Shown: positions 25,967 to 34,537, counted from the stretch's first letter. The stretch is 64,000 nt of DNA from Verrucomicrobia bacterium LP2A (GCA_000526255.1 JAFS01000002.1:62001-126000), one strand, 5' to 3'. Notes: generated by a model not told the origin, from the sequence alone. Made by a program: numbers and translations.

Positions 25967-27364
25967 TCAAAGCTCACCCGCCTCAATCATGCGGATGAGT
26001 GTTGCAATGTCGGCCCCGTAGTTCTTCTCCCGTTTTGCATGCTTGTGTGGGTCGTAGGCTTCCGGCGCACGCATCGGGTGCACCCTTCCCATCACCGGCA
26101 GCCCGTACCCGATGGCATCGTCCGGCAGTCGATAACCCATCTCGACAAGCTCCGGTTCGCGTTTACGCTCGAACCGTGGGCGCTTCTGCTTGTTGCTGTG
26201 AATGCCCTCTGTGAACAGAATCTTCGCCCGCAGGGCCTCGAAGCTGTAGCCTCGGCCCAACCGATTCATCACCCGGATCAGTGAGTTCAGCGATTCCCTG
26301 TAGGCATTCGTCACCGGATGCTCGAAGTAGTTTGGGATGAAGGGCTGCCAGTTGGTGAAGGCACGGACCAGGTCGGCGAAGTAGGGCCGGATTTCGGTCG
26401 AGATAGCCCTGTACCACGCCTCGAAGCGCCGCAAGGCTTCCTCTGGCGTCCCGGCCTCATAGATGCCGTAGAAGCCTTCCTTGAGGCTGTATGCCTCTCC
26501 CAAGGCCGGGTAGTTCTTCGTCCAGCCATCGAGGTTCAGGCGCTCTTCGTCGTTCAGGTCGCGCTCGCGCTTGAGCATGACGCAGCGGTCGTGCATCAGA
26601 CCGCGCTTCTGTTTCAGCGTCAGTTCGGCACGCAGTCCCTTGCGTGCTTTCTCCATCGCGTCGTTCGCCATCCTAACGACGTGGAACTTGTCGATGACGA
26701 TGGTGGCATCTGGCAGTACCGCGCTCACCGCGTCGCGGTAGGGCGTCCACATGTCCATCGCCACGTATTGAACCTTGTCCCGGTTCGGCATCTGGAACAG
26801 GCACTTCGCCACCGTGTCCTTGTTTCGGTTGTGGAGCATGTCCACGATGGTGTTGCTCTGGATGTTCGAGACGACGCAGCGCGGCTTGTTGATGATGTGG
26901 AGTTCGTCGATCCCCATCCACTTCGGCGTCTCGAAGCGGACGGTCTGCTCAAGCTCGTTGATGTAGTCCCGGAAGATGTTGCGGATCGTTCCTTCGACCA
27001 CGCCGGTTTCATCGGCCAGCGAGGTGAAGGTGCGCTTCAAGGCTTGTTGCCCGATCGACTTCACCAGCCGGTCGGTCATCATCATCCTGTTCTCGGCCAG
27101 CATCGGCAGCGCCTGCGAGAACGTCTTGCCGCAGGCTTGGCAGCGCAGCCGCTTGGTGTCGATGTAGATGCCTACACGCTTGCCGTGCATGGGCAAGTCC
27201 TTGAACCCCTGCTCGCGGGTGCCCCAAGAGATCAGGCGGTCGGACTGGCAGTGCGGGCAGGCCGAGGTCACGTCCACCGGCTCAGCGGTGACGTGGTAGT
27301 CATGGTCAGATTCCTCAACCCGCAGCACGCGGTACTGCGGGAGGTTCAGGATGTTGGCGGGCAC
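25967..27364 (-). CDS. tnpA: ISL3-family transposase
   Basis: A 465-residue DDE transposase. An N-terminal zinc ribbon (CPHCQSDRLISWG and CQACGKTFSQALP) precedes a helix-turn-helix. The catalytic domain shows MGIDELHIINKPRCVVSNIQ (first Asp), DMWTPYRDAV and VIDKFHVVRMAND (second Asp), and a C-terminal Glu region (KEGFYGIYEAGTPEEALRRF). All parts look intact and the length is normal for ISL3. It lies 14 bases inside the left terminal repeat. Its closest relatives are probably proteobacterial, judging from the protein style; that is an inference. Confidence 0.95.
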   Translation of the reverse strand: MPANILNLPQYRVLRVEESDHDYHVTAEPVDVTSACPHCQSDRLISWGTREQGFKDLPMHGKRVGIYIDTKRLRCQACGKTFSQALPMLAENRMMMTDRLVKSIGQQALKRTFTSLADETGVVEGTIRNIFRDYINELEQTVRFETPKWMGIDELHIINKPRCVVSNIQSNTIVDMLHNRNKDTVAKCLFQMPNRDKVQYVAMDMWTPYRDAVSAVLPDATIVIDKFHVVRMANDAMEKARKGLRAELTLKQKRGLMHDRCVMLKRERDLNDEERLNLDGWTKNYPALGEAYSLKEGFYGIYEAGTPEEALRRFEAWYRAISTEIRPYFADLVRAFTNWQPFIPNYFEHPVTNAYRESLNSLIRVMNRLGRGYSFEALRAKILFTEGIHSNKQKRPRFERKREPELVEMGYRLPDDAIGYGLPVMGRVHPMRAPEAYDPHKHAKREKNYGADIATLIRMIEAGEL

Positions 27365-27481
27365 TGTTCACAGCCTCGTGATTCTGCTTGGGTCGGTGCC
27401 ACAAGGCCGGATCAGAAGCCAGACCTGCCACCGCCCATCAGGTTCGCCGTGGGAGATAAGCATGACCGAGCAAGAAGTTTT

Positions 27482-27775
27482 TTAACTGCTCAAGCCCCAT
27501 GCCTCAACCGCCTCCTTTGCGGAGACGGTCGCCTCTGCGATCAGGCTGCGAGCCAGATCGGCAAGAGGCACCTCCGACAGGCGCTTCCGGCTCTCATTGA
27601 CCCGTTGCACCAACTTGTCGAACACGAAAACCGGCCCGTCCTTGACCCAGTAGGTCGCGTTGGGCCCGCCTTCAATCTTGCGCAAGTCTTCCTTGAGAGT
27701 GTCGTTCTGACCACCGAAGCAGCAGCCAAACACGTCGAGGAATACCGGCATGGCTTGTTGCGCGGGAGCGGTCAT
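27482..27775 (-). CDS. Hypothetical passenger protein of the ISL3 transposon
   Basis: A 97-residue protein (MTAPAQQAMPVFLDVFGCCF ...) with two cysteines side by side, a central FVFDKLVQRVNESRKRL helix and an alanine-rich C-terminal helix. No family recognised. It follows the nucleotidyltransferase gene by 14 bases on the same strand and ends about 120 bases before the transposase gene, so it is probably the third gene of the passenger operon. Confidence 0.5.
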   Translation of the reverse strand: MTAPAQQAMPVFLDVFGCCFGGQNDTLKEDLRKIEGGPNATYWVKDGPVFVFDKLVQRVNESRKRLSEVPLADLARSLIAEATVSAKEAVEAWGLSS

Positions 27776-27789
27776 TGGCGTACTTCCTT

Positions 27790-28515
27790 TCACGGTTCCA
27801 TCCCATAGTCGTCAGAACGATCCGGTTCCATGTCGCACACCCGGTCAAAGATGACGGTCGAAAGGTGCGAGCAAGCCGATTTGACGGCCTGCCAGTCATG
27901 CCAGCGCGGATCGAGGTTCTTGTACTCGTTCAATTCGGTTTCTTCCAAGTCGTAGGGCAGTGCGTTGGCGAGCTGGACCTGCAATTGCTGTAGCGGTGAT
28001 TCGCCACTATCCTGCTGGTAGAGGCGGTCGAATGATTGCAGCGCATGGGCAACGCTCTCATCGCCCATGTGATCGGCCAAAGCCACGAAGTCGAGGTAGT
28101 CTCGCGTGGCATTGCGCTTGAGGATCAACACCCCCTTGATGCGCAGAATCTCGCCTTCGGTCGGAACCGTGATTCGAGCACCGTGGTAGTCCACCACGGC
28201 CGTTTCCAGCGGTTCGTCGCGGATAAGCTGGCGAACCCCGGTTTCGATGCCGTCGAGACTGCCAAGGATTGGCACGGGGCGCTGTACGCGGGCTGTCTTC
28301 CAGCCTGCGACCGACTCAAGCTCAGCCAGCACCTCGTCAAAGCGATGTCGCAGATCGGTCAGTACATGGTCGGCGTCACGGGAGAAGCGTTGCTCTGCGT
28401 GGATTGCAGAAGCGGTTCCTCCCACCAGCACGGCATCCGGCAGGATGCGCTGGAGTCGTGCGGCAGAGGACAAGACGAGTTCCCAGTCAGGCAGCGGTGC
28501 GGTGTTCTTCGGCAT
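27790..28515 (-). CDS. Nucleotidyltransferase-fold protein, AbiEii/MenT-like
   Basis: A 241-residue protein with nucleotidyltransferase signatures: VLVGGTASAIHAEQRFSRDA, giving the GG...S/T motif and the DAD acidic pair. A later VPTEGEILRIKGVLILKRNA and TRDYLDFVALADHMG recall the AbiEii/DUF1814 group of toxin-like enzymes that modify tRNA or other targets. Start ATG 28515 overlaps the upstream small gene by 29 bases. It is carried by an ISL3 transposon. Toxin function is inferred from fold and gene context, not shown; an equally short partner sits upstream, as in two-gene toxin-antitoxin loci. Confidence 0.65.
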   Translation of the reverse strand: MPKNTAPLPDWELVLSSAARLQRILPDAVLVGGTASAIHAEQRFSRDADHVLTDLRHRFDEVLAELESVAGWKTARVQRPVPILGSLDGIETGVRQLIRDEPLETAVVDYHGARITVPTEGEILRIKGVLILKRNATRDYLDFVALADHMGDESVAHALQSFDRLYQQDSGESPLQQLQVQLANALPYDLEETELNEYKNLDPRWHDWQAVKSACSHLSTVIFDRVCDMEPDRSDDYGMEP

Positions 28516-28714
28516 AGTGCATCCAGAAATGATGGCGTTGCGCGTAAGGGTCGGAAGCGTAAGGGCGGCAAACACGCGCCACCTTCTCCAGCAAGGTGCG
28601 GTCGGACAACGCCGCCCGGCGCAGTTCAGCCCATTCCCGCCACCGCCCGCGTGAGATCACGTCGTCGATGGCAGCGAGGGTGAAGCGCTGATGGTTGAGG
28701 TGGCGATGAAGCAT
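28487..28714 (-). CDS. Small partner protein upstream of the nucleotidyltransferase
   Basis: A 75-residue protein (MLHRHLNHQRFTLAAIDDVI then RGRWREWAELRRAALSDRTL) ending in HHFWMHYAEEHRTAA. It is helical, basic in the middle and soluble. It overlaps the nucleotidyltransferase gene, as antitoxins often do with toxins. A longer start at 28750 would run through the repeat at 28721-28740, which is more likely an operator or transposon end, so ATG 28714 is preferred. No named family recognised. Confidence 0.5.
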   Translation of the reverse strand: MLHRHLNHQRFTLAAIDDVISRGRWREWAELRRAALSDRTLLEKVARVCRPYASDPYAQRHHFWMHYAEEHRTAA

Positions 28715-28720
28715 GGCAAA

Positions 28721-28849
28721 CAACACACTTTTACGATTGTCGATAATCACACCTTACGTAAGCAGGGCGGAGAAAGCAACACGCTTTTGCGATTGTCTGA
28801 TCCGATGCAGTGTTGTTCGGCAGGACGCACTGCAACACACTTTTACGAA
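28721..28849. repeat. Three directly repeated ISL3-end-like motifs
   Basis: CAACACACTTTTACGATTGT at 28721-28740, CAACACGCTTTTGCGATTGT at 28777-28796 and CAACACACTTTTACGAA at 28833-28849. The third is the inner part of the right terminal repeat. The first lies a few bases upstream of the passenger operon. They may be transposase binding sites, an operator, or leftovers of nested ends. Confidence 0.7.
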
Positions 28850-28879
28850 TACCCGCAAAAAGCGTCCGAAGGATGCTAG

Positions 28880-28967
28880 GGAGCTTCCGGCACCCGGGAA
28901 GTGCCGCGTTCCTCAAAGCCGGAAAGTTGCGGCTCGATCTTCCCGCTCTACCCACTTGAAACAGCGA
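28880..28967. repeat. 88-bp perfect repeat, copy 1
   Basis: Identical over 88 bases to 35029-35116, in the same orientation. It contains the hairpin CGGCAC-ccgggaa-GTGCCG. Its right edge abuts the hsdS 3' remnant. Identity stops abruptly at both ends. Confidence 0.85.
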
Positions 28968-29051
28968 CGGGGCTCTCTGCTTGATGGCGAGATAAAGGTC
29001 CTCGCCCGCCATAAGCACGGCCTGATGCAGCAGCTGCTGACGGGCGCATGA
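28968..29051 (+). pseudogene. hsdS: HsdS (type I restriction specificity subunit), C-terminal remnant
   Basis: The last 27 residues before the stop read LLDGEIKVLARHKHGLMQQL, the standard C-terminal helix of HsdS proteins (EIxxLxxHKxGLMQQL). Everything upstream is replaced by the 88-bp repeat. It is followed after 22 bases by the DUF3800 gene and further on by an hsdR head, so a type I restriction operon once stood here. Confidence 0.65.
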
Positions 29052-29073
29052 CAGGGGAAGGTGGCCAAATCCG

Positions 29074-29805
29074 ATGCCTGATTTCTCAGATTTCATCGTC
29101 TATGTTGATGAGAGCGGCGACCACGGCCTTGTCAGCATCGACCCAGAATACCCGGTGTTCGCGTTGACTTTCTGCGTGATGCGCAAGAGCGACTATACTG
29201 GCTCGGTCGTGCCCGCGACGCAGAACTTCAAGTTCGGCATCTGGGGACATGACGCGGTTGTTCTGCATGAGCACGAAATCCGCAAGAGCAAGGGTCCCTT
29301 CGCCATTCTGATAACGAACCGCGCCTTGCGGGAGCGCTTCTATGACGGATTAAACGCCCTGATCGAGGCCGCGCCGATGACCATCTTCGCCTCGATCATC
29401 CACAAGGAAAAGCTGCGGACCAAATACGTCAATCCCTGGAACCCGTATGAGATCGCGCTACTGTTCTGCATGGAGCGACTGCACGGAATGCTCACCGCCG
29501 AAAACCAGCACGGCAAAACTGTGCACGTGCTTTTCGAGAGCCGAGGGAAGAAGGAGGACTCCGATCTCGAGCTTGAATTCCGCCGGATCGCGGGGAATCA
29601 CAGCCACTTGGGCTCCAGGCGGTACGATTTCGGCCGGTTCGCTTTCCAGCACGTCTTCCTGCCGAAGGCCGCGAACGCCTCCGGATTGCAACTCGCGGAT
29701 CTGATGGCCCGGCCGATTGCCCTGTCGCACCTCCGCCCCGGCCAGCCGAACCGCGCCTTCGATATCATCCGCTCCACGCTCGGAGGGCTCAAATGCTTTC
29801 CCTAA
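29074..29805 (+). CDS. DUF3800-family protein
   Basis: A 243-residue protein starting with the DUF3800 signature FIVYVDESGDHGLVSIDPEY (VDESG), then HEHEIRKSKGPFA and a C-terminal LQLADLMARPIALS. DUF3800 proteins have an RNase H-like core with conserved acidic residues and are often found beside restriction or mobile genes; their activity is unsettled. It is intact and lies between hsdS and hsdR remnants, so it belonged to the type I locus. A hairpin follows at 29819-29851. Confidence 0.85.
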   Translation: MPDFSDFIVYVDESGDHGLVSIDPEYPVFALTFCVMRKSDYTGSVVPATQNFKFGIWGHDAVVLHEHEIRKSKGPFAILITNRALRERFYDGLNALIEAAPMTIFASIIHKEKLRTKYVNPWNPYEIALLFCMERLHGMLTAENQHGKTVHVLFESRGKKEDSDLELEFRRIAGNHSHLGSRRYDFGRFAFQHVFLPKAANASGLQLADLMARPIALSHLRPGQPNRAFDIIRSTLGGLKCFP

Positions 29806-29818
29806 GCGCTGGCGAAAA

Positions 29819-29851
29819 CAGAAGGGCCCCGGAAGCTCCAGGACCCTTCTG
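29819..29851 (+). terminator. Hairpin after the DUF3800 gene
   Basis: CAGAAGGG and its complement CCCTTCTG enclose a GC-rich loop. No clear T-run follows, so termination efficiency is uncertain. Confidence 0.4.
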
Positions 29852-29938
29852 TCGACCGGGAAATTCCCAATCCTTTATTCATCCTGTAGCCCAGAAACCC
29901 GATGCCTGCAAGTTTATCCGCGGCCGGAAGCATACCGC

Positions 29939-30136
29939 ATGACCTTCGACGCCGCCGAAAAGCATCAGTTCCAGATCCCCGCGCTGCAGATGCCGGCGAC
30001 GCTGGGGTTCAAGCCCCCATCCCAGGCCCAGGCTGTTCATGTACGCGGGGGCCGTCTGCGCAACGCGCTGCTTGACGGCATCCTCGCTGACCAGCTTCTA
30101 AGGATCAACGGCTTCACCTATCGTGACCGGACCTAT
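29939..30136 (+). pseudogene. hsdR: HsdR (type I restriction endonuclease), N-terminal remnant
   Basis: From ATG 29939 the frame reads MTFDAAEKHQFQIPALQMPA and RVRGGRLRNALLDGILADQL, the typical HsdR N-terminus (HQFQIPALQ, RGGRLRNVVLDxxLADQL). It ends where IS1380-type terminal sequence begins at 30137; the frame continues into the IS to 30226. The nuclease and helicase domains (about 1000 residues) are gone. The cause is an IS1380 insertion followed by further rearrangement. Confidence 0.7.
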
Positions 30137-30513
30137 CCGCCATTTCTCACCAACGCGAGGTTTCGCGCAAGCAAGGAAGGCAGGAGTCGATTGCGACGAT
30201 ATTCGGGAGGGAAAGGGTCTTCGTGAGCGGGGATGGAGCAAGATTTCTGCTCGATTTGGCGGAATGCGAGCTCTGCAAAGGGCAAAAACTCCGCTTCGGG
30301 ACCAAGGCTTCGTCCGATGGGAGACTTTTCCCGAAGGGGGAAGCGGTCTGGTTGTATGGATGCTCAGCAACGCAGCATCGGGAAGGCGTGGGTGGATGGG
30401 TGCTTCCCAGGATAGACGCCGCTCACCGACAAGAGGACGCATCCGACGCTGGCACAGACCAGCGTGCCGATCTTGAAGAGCTTGAACCGTAGGGTGTCGA
30501 GCTGGGCGTTGTC
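30137..30513 (-). mobile_element. IS1380-family element, 3'-end fragment A
   Basis: It begins with the terminal repeat CCGCCATTTCTCAC (30137-30150). Read on the minus strand it contains the last coding part of an IS1380 transposase (TLRFKLFKIGTLVCASVG), then non-coding tail. The same sequence, inverted and diverged by some tens of bases, forms 38120-38495. It is cut at 30513 by the IS3 element. Confidence 0.75.
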
Positions 30514-30588
30514 TGAAATGGACCCGCGCAGCGGGACCGCTTGAACCGGTTTCTTAATTGGAAGCTCGACCGCTCAGGGATCCTTTGA

Positions 30589-31539
30589 TCACGCAGCCCA
30601 AGGCTTCGCCATCTGCTTTTGCTGTGGGCATGCGGCCAACGCGTCAGCGTTGTCCATCCTGTTCCTAGCCGTAGCGGCGGCCATTCCTTCGCGCCAGACC
30701 GCCAAGGGCGTGCGGTAGCCAAGCGCCTCATGCAGGCGGGATTCGTTGTAAAACTCCATCCATTCGGCAATGCCGGCCTCCGCTCCACAGCCATCGGCAT
30801 AGCCCTTGAGATTGACCTCCTCGTGCTTGAGCGAACGCCAGACTCGCTCAATGAAGACATTATCCATCCACCGCCCTCGGCCATCCATGGATCTCTTCAC
30901 GCCAGCCTCCGCCAGCGCGCTCGTGAAGACGGGGCTGGTGAACTGCGAGCCCTGATCGGTGTTGAAAATCTCCGGCTTGCCGTGGCGCGCCAGGGCGTCT
31001 TCAAGCGCCGCAAGGCAGAACGACCCCTCCATCGGATTGGAAATCCGCCAGGCCAGAACCGTGCGGCTGGCCCAGACGATGATTGCGGCCAGATAGAGAA
31101 AGCCCCGGCCAATCGGCAAAGAGGTGATGTCGCAGGCCCAGACGTGGTTCGGCCGCTCAATCTTCAGATCGCGCAGCAGATCGGGGAAAATCTTCTGCCC
31201 CGACGCCGGCTTGCTCGTATTTGGCTTCGGACCCAGCGCGGCGATCCCCATCTTGCGGATCAGCCGCTGCACACGCTTGCGGTTGACCGCCTTGCCCTCG
31301 GCCCTGACCATCTGCGTCATCCGGCGTGAGCCGAGGAACGGCCAGGCTGTGAACAACTCGTCGATGCGCCGCATCAGATCCAGGTCATCGTCCTTGGCCG
31401 GCTTTCTTTGCCGATAGACGCCGGAGCGCGTCACTCCGAGCAGCGCACATTGGCGGCGAACCGACAGCGACCGGGCGTCGCGATCGAGCAATCCTCGACG
31501 ATCCGGCGCTCTCATCGTCCGGATCTCCTGGCTAAACAA
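30589..31539 (-). CDS. IS3-family transposase OrfB
   Basis: A 316-residue integrase-core (DDE) protein. HTH_21 region near the N-terminus ([19 protein letters not shown]). Catalytic residues: Asp in [11 protein letters not shown], Asp in [11 protein letters not shown] and Glu in [16 protein letters not shown]. It is normally made as an OrfAB fusion by programmed frameshifting; the orfA and orfB frames overlap at 31512-31539. Intact. The truncated second copy at 38496-39370 is nearly identical. Confidence 0.94.
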   Translation of the reverse strand: MFSQEIRTMRAPDRRGLLDRDARSLSVRRQCALLGVTRSGVYRQRKPAKDDDLDLMRRIDELFTAWPFLGSRRMTQMVRAEGKAVNRKRVQRLIRKMGIAALGPKPNTSKPASGQKIFPDLLRDLKIERPNHVWACDITSLPIGRGFLYLAAIIVWASRTVLAWRISNPMEGSFCLAALEDALARHGKPEIFNTDQGSQFTSPVFTSALAEAGVKRSMDGRGRWMDNVFIERVWRSLKHEEVNLKGYADGCGAEAGIAEWMEFYNESRLHEALGYRTPLAVWREGMAAATARNRMDNADALAACPQQKQMAKPWAA

Positions 31540-31802
31540 TCGCGCTCGACGGTCAACTGGCCGATCTTGGCGTAGAGGTCCTCGACCTTTTTCTGCGCCG
31601 CCTTGTCCGCGTCGAGACCGACATTGGCCTCGAACGCCCGCGCGGCGTTCTCCAACAGCTGCTTTTTCCAGGCGTAAATCTGGTTCGGGTGCACCTCGTA
31701 GCGCTGGGCCAAATCCGCCACAGTCGCCTGCTCACGCACCGCCTCCAAGGCGATCTTCGCCTTCAGCGCCGCGCCAATCTTGCGTCTTGTCTTCTTCGTC
31801 AT
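31512..31802 (-). CDS. IS3-family transposase OrfA
   Basis: A 96-residue DNA-binding subunit with a helix-turn-helix ([20 protein letters not shown]) and a leucine-zipper-like C-terminal helix ([20 protein letters not shown]). It overlaps orfB by 28 bases. The second copy (39424-39633) differs by a nonsense change after residue 69. Confidence 0.92.
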   Translation of the reverse strand: MTKKTRRKIGAALKAKIALEAVREQATVADLAQRYEVHPNQIYAWKKQLLENAARAFEANVGLDADKAAQKKVEDLYAKIGQLTVERDCLARRSGR

Positions 31803-31876
31803 GGTTCGCTCCGTTTGTCAAACAGAGCGGCCAATTTCCCATTTAGCCAATGGTCCCAAAAATGGGGTCCATTTCA

Positions 31877-32054
31877 ATGTCTTCCTTAAACGCGAAGTCG
31901 CGTTGACCTGGAGCGCGACAAGCCTCGCCGTTCAGGGCGGGGAAGGATAGCGGGGGAGGCGTTAGCTTTGGCTGAGTGTCCGTTGCTGGATGGACTCGTC
32001 ACTGGACATTCCACGGAAACCAAGGAACGTTTGCATCCATCATGATACGCCCGT
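31877..32054. other. Left part of tnpB element copy 2
   Basis: Non-coding. It includes CTCGCCGTTCAGGGCGGGGA near 31923, a pattern often seen at the 3' ends of tnpB loci, so another tnpB right end may have been inserted or abutted here. No gene is called. Confidence 0.3.
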
Positions 32055-33327
32055 ATGATTGAGCGCATGCGGCGGCTGCAAGCCTTCGGGTTTCAACTGC
32101 GGCCAGACGGCCAGCAAGAGCGGCAAATGCGCCGCTTCGCTGGCTCGTGCCGGGTTTTGTGTTCAACGAGGCGTTGAGCTTGCAGATGGCACGTTACGAT
32201 GCCGGAGAGAAGAAGCTCAGTTACGCCGGGCTGTGCAAGGAACTTACGAAATGGCGTAACGGCGAGCCCATGCCTTCCGGGCGTGTCGCGGCATGGCTGG
32301 CCGATGCGCCCGTTCATCCCTTGCAACAGGCGCTCAAGGACTTGGAGCGGGCCTACGGTAATTTCTTCGCCAAGCGGGCCGACTTCCCGCGCTTCAAGAA
32401 GAAGGGCCAGTCGGATCGCTTCCGTTACCCCGACCCGAAACAGATCAAGCTCGACCAGGCGAATGGCCGCCTCTTCCTGCCCAAGCTCGGCTGGCTGCGC
32501 TATCGCCTCAGCCGGGACGTGTTGGGAGAAGTGAGGAGCGTCACCGTCAGCCAGTCCTGCGGCAAGTGGCACGCGAGCATCCTGGCCGAGCGCGAAGTCG
32601 AGCAACCCATCCCGAAGGGCGGCGCGGTCGGCATCGACATGGGCGTGGCGCGGTTCGCCACGCTTTCGGATGGCACGTTCTATGCGCCGCTCAACAGCTT
32701 CAAGCGGCATGAAACCGCCCTGCGCAAGGCGCAGCAGGCCATGAGCCGCAAGGTCAAGTTCAGCAACAACTGGAAGAAGGCCAAGGCCCGAATCCAGAAG
32801 ATTCATTCCCGCATCGGCAATGCCCGCCGCGACTACCTGCACAAAGTCACGACCACGATCAGCAAAACCACGCGATGGCGTGCATTGAGGACTTGCAGGT
32901 GCGGAACATGTCCAAGTCGGCTTCGGGCACGGCGGATGCACCGGGAAGAAACGTTCGGGCCAAGTCTGGACTGAACAAGTCCATCCTCGACCAAGGCTGG
33001 TTCGAGTTCCGGCGGCAGCTGGAGTACAAGATGGAGTGGAGAGGCGGCCGCCTTCTGTTCGTGCCGCCGCGGAACACGAGCCGGACTTGTCCGTGTTGCG
33101 GCCACGTGTCGGCGGACAACCGTCGGACGCAAGCCCGGTTCGAGTGCGTGGAGTGCGGTTTTGAGGGAAACGCCGATTTGGTCGGCGCGATCAATGTCTT
33201 AAGGGCGGGGCACGCCCGGATCGCCTGTGAAGTGAGCGGCATCGAGTCGCCAGCAGCAGGAACCCACCGAAGCGGCTCATTCCGGTTCAAGCCCGGATTG
33301 AGCGCCGTAGGAATCTCCGAACTTTAG
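32055..33327 (+). pseudogene. tnpB: TnpB (IS200/IS605-family OrfB), copy 2, frameshifted
   Basis: Near-identical to the copy at 2-994 but broken twice. The ATG 32055 frame (MIERMRRLQAFGFQLRPDGQ) ends early because of a small indel near 32141-32150; homology resumes in another frame at FVFNEALSLQMARYDAGEKK. A run of five A in copy 1 is four A here at about 32866, shifting the frame before ACIEDLQVRN. The rest is open to 33327. RuvC acidic residues and zinc cysteines are still encoded in pieces. It supplies the N-terminal sequence missing from copy 1. Confidence 0.9.
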
Positions 33328-33343
33328 GCCGGGGAGGATGCCA
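33288..33343 (+). repeat. Conserved right end of tnpB element, copy 2
   Basis: Matches 955-1010 except for a few substitutions; identity is lost after GGATGCCAA. Marks the element boundary and the possible omega-RNA scaffold end. Confidence 0.45.
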
Positions 33344-33448
33344 ATCACCTTGGCTTGTTGCGCATCGGCACGGTGTGGCGGAACGGCGTCCGCGTCGCTC
33401 GCGTCGAGCGCGCCAGGGAACGATTCCGGGTATCGTTTGACGAGAAAG
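33344..33448 (+). other. Unassigned coding-like fragment
   Basis: An open frame reads RIGTVWRNGVRVARVERARE and continues to FDEKG before the IS1595 end. It looks like the remains of a protein gene, but I do not recognise it. Flanked by two mobile elements. Confidence 0.25.
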
Positions 33449-34479
33449 GGGTATCCCCTTCACTCTTGTTGCTGTTTCACCCGAGCCTGGCCGGTGTCGA
33501 TGATCGCGCTGTACGGGGCGGGGGAAACGGCGACGGCCTGCTCGACGAGCCTGTGAAAGAGCAAGCCCCTGGCCCGTGAGCGGCGGCGATTGAAGCGGAA
33601 GGTGAACTCGTCGAGGTAGTAGTCGATATGCTGGCGCTGGACGCCGCCCTGATGCGTGCCGAGCAGCCACCGCTTGAGAAGCGCGGCGACGGTGTGAACG
33701 CGCGGCATGACCTCGTGCGCCGGATCGGAGCCGGCGCCGATGACGCTGACTTGGTACTGGTAGCCGGCCGCCATCAGCCCAGCATAGCCGCTCCAGCCAT
33801 CGGTATGGATGGTCGCTCCCGGCGCCACGGCCTCCTGAACGAAGGCCAGCAGGCTGTTCGCGGACACGTCCTTGACCCGGCGCAGGCGGATGCGGCCGAT
33901 GCCCTTGCCACGTTCCTCGGCCGCCACCGCGACAATGGCCTTGGTCTCGGTTTCTCGTCCCCCCTTGCCCTTCTCCAAGCCGCCGACATAAATCTCGTCC
34001 ACCTCCACAGTTCCACAAAGACTGTCCCGTCCGGGACGGACCATCGCCCGGCGCAGCTTGTGCAACCACGTCCAGGCCGTCTCATAGCTGCCCAGCCCCA
34101 ACACCCGCTGCAGCCCAAGGGCGCTGACGTCATTTTTCTGGCTGGTGACGAACCACATCGCCATGAACCACGTCCGTAGGGGTTTGCGCGTTCCTTCGAA
34201 GATCGTGCCGGCCGTCAGCGACGTCTGGCCCTGGCATCTCTGGCAACGCAGGAGACCACGCGCCGTCTCCCACGCTTCCCCACTCCACCCACACAGTGGA
34301 CAAATGAACCCAGCTGGCCAGCGCAGGCGCCGGATATAATCCCGGCAAGCCTCGTCTGTCCGGAACCGCTCGTCCATCTCCAGGAACGTGCGCGGGTAAT
34401 CGACGCCCGGGACGGGATGCGCTGCGTTGTCCATGCCGGCGCGATAGCATCAGCGGCTACGAGAGTGAAGGGGATAGCC
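33449..34479 (-). mobile_element. IS1595-family element
   Basis: Terminal repeats GGGTATCCCCTTCACTC (33449-33465) and GAGTGAAGGGGATAGCC (34463-34479) match at 16 of 17 positions and enclose a single transposase; 1031 bp. Flanking 8-mers CGAGAAAG and ATTTCCCC do not match. Confidence 0.85.
33460..34434 (-). CDS. IS1595 (ISXO2-like) transposase
   Basis: A 324-residue transposase with an N-terminal zinc ribbon (CPLCGWSG and CQRCQGQTSLTAG) and an ISXO2-like DDE domain: EVDEIYVGGLEKGKGG (first Asp), HTDGWSGYAGL (second Asp) and the terminal EFTFRFNRRRSRARGLLFHR motif (HxxN/FNRR type). The stop lies within the left terminal repeat. It appears intact. Confidence 0.94.
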   Translation of the reverse strand: MDNAAHPVPGVDYPRTFLEMDERFRTDEACRDYIRRLRWPAGFICPLCGWSGEAWETARGLLRCQRCQGQTSLTAGTIFEGTRKPLRTWFMAMWFVTSQKNDVSALGLQRVLGLGSYETAWTWLHKLRRAMVRPGRDSLCGTVEVDEIYVGGLEKGKGGRETETKAIVAVAAEERGKGIGRIRLRRVKDVSANSLLAFVQEAVAPGATIHTDGWSGYAGLMAAGYQYQVSVIGAGSDPAHEVMPRVHTVAALLKRWLLGTHQGGVQRQHIDYYLDEFTFRFNRRRSRARGLLFHRLVEQAVAVSPAPYSAIIDTGQARVKQQQE

Positions 34480-34537
34480 ATTTCCCCTCGAAAATCCTGC
34501 GCATCTGTGCTACATTGTGGCTCAAGGAGATTACACC

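Larger units (their letters stand above)
25937..28854 (-). mobile_element. ISL3-family transposon carrying a nucleotidyltransferase module
   Basis: Perfect 17-bp terminal inverted repeats bound the element: GGGTATTCGTAAAAGTG at 25937-25953 and its complement at 28838-28854. It spans 2918 bp and contains an ISL3 transposase plus three small passenger genes, all leftward. Flanking 8-mers differ (AATCATCC and GCAAAAAG), so the original target duplication is gone or the right flank was rearranged. Two further copies of the inner repeat lie at 28721-28740 and 28777-28797. Confidence 0.8.
30514..31876 (-). mobile_element. IS3-family element, copy A
   Basis: Terminal repeats TGAAATGGACCC (30514-30525) and GGGTCCATTTCA (31865-31876) enclose orfA and orfB; total 1363 bp. 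It interrupts the IS1380 fragment on its left. No clear 3-bp target duplication. Confidence 0.85.

Noticed and set aside
28721-28849. Three spaced repeats considered as a CRISPR array
   Set aside because: Only three copies, with unequal spacing and variable core; one copy is the transposon terminal repeat and no cas genes are near.
25922-28862. Target-site duplication for the ISL3 transposon
   Set aside because: The 8-mers next to the terminal repeats differ (AATCATCC and GCAAAAAG), so no duplication is claimed.
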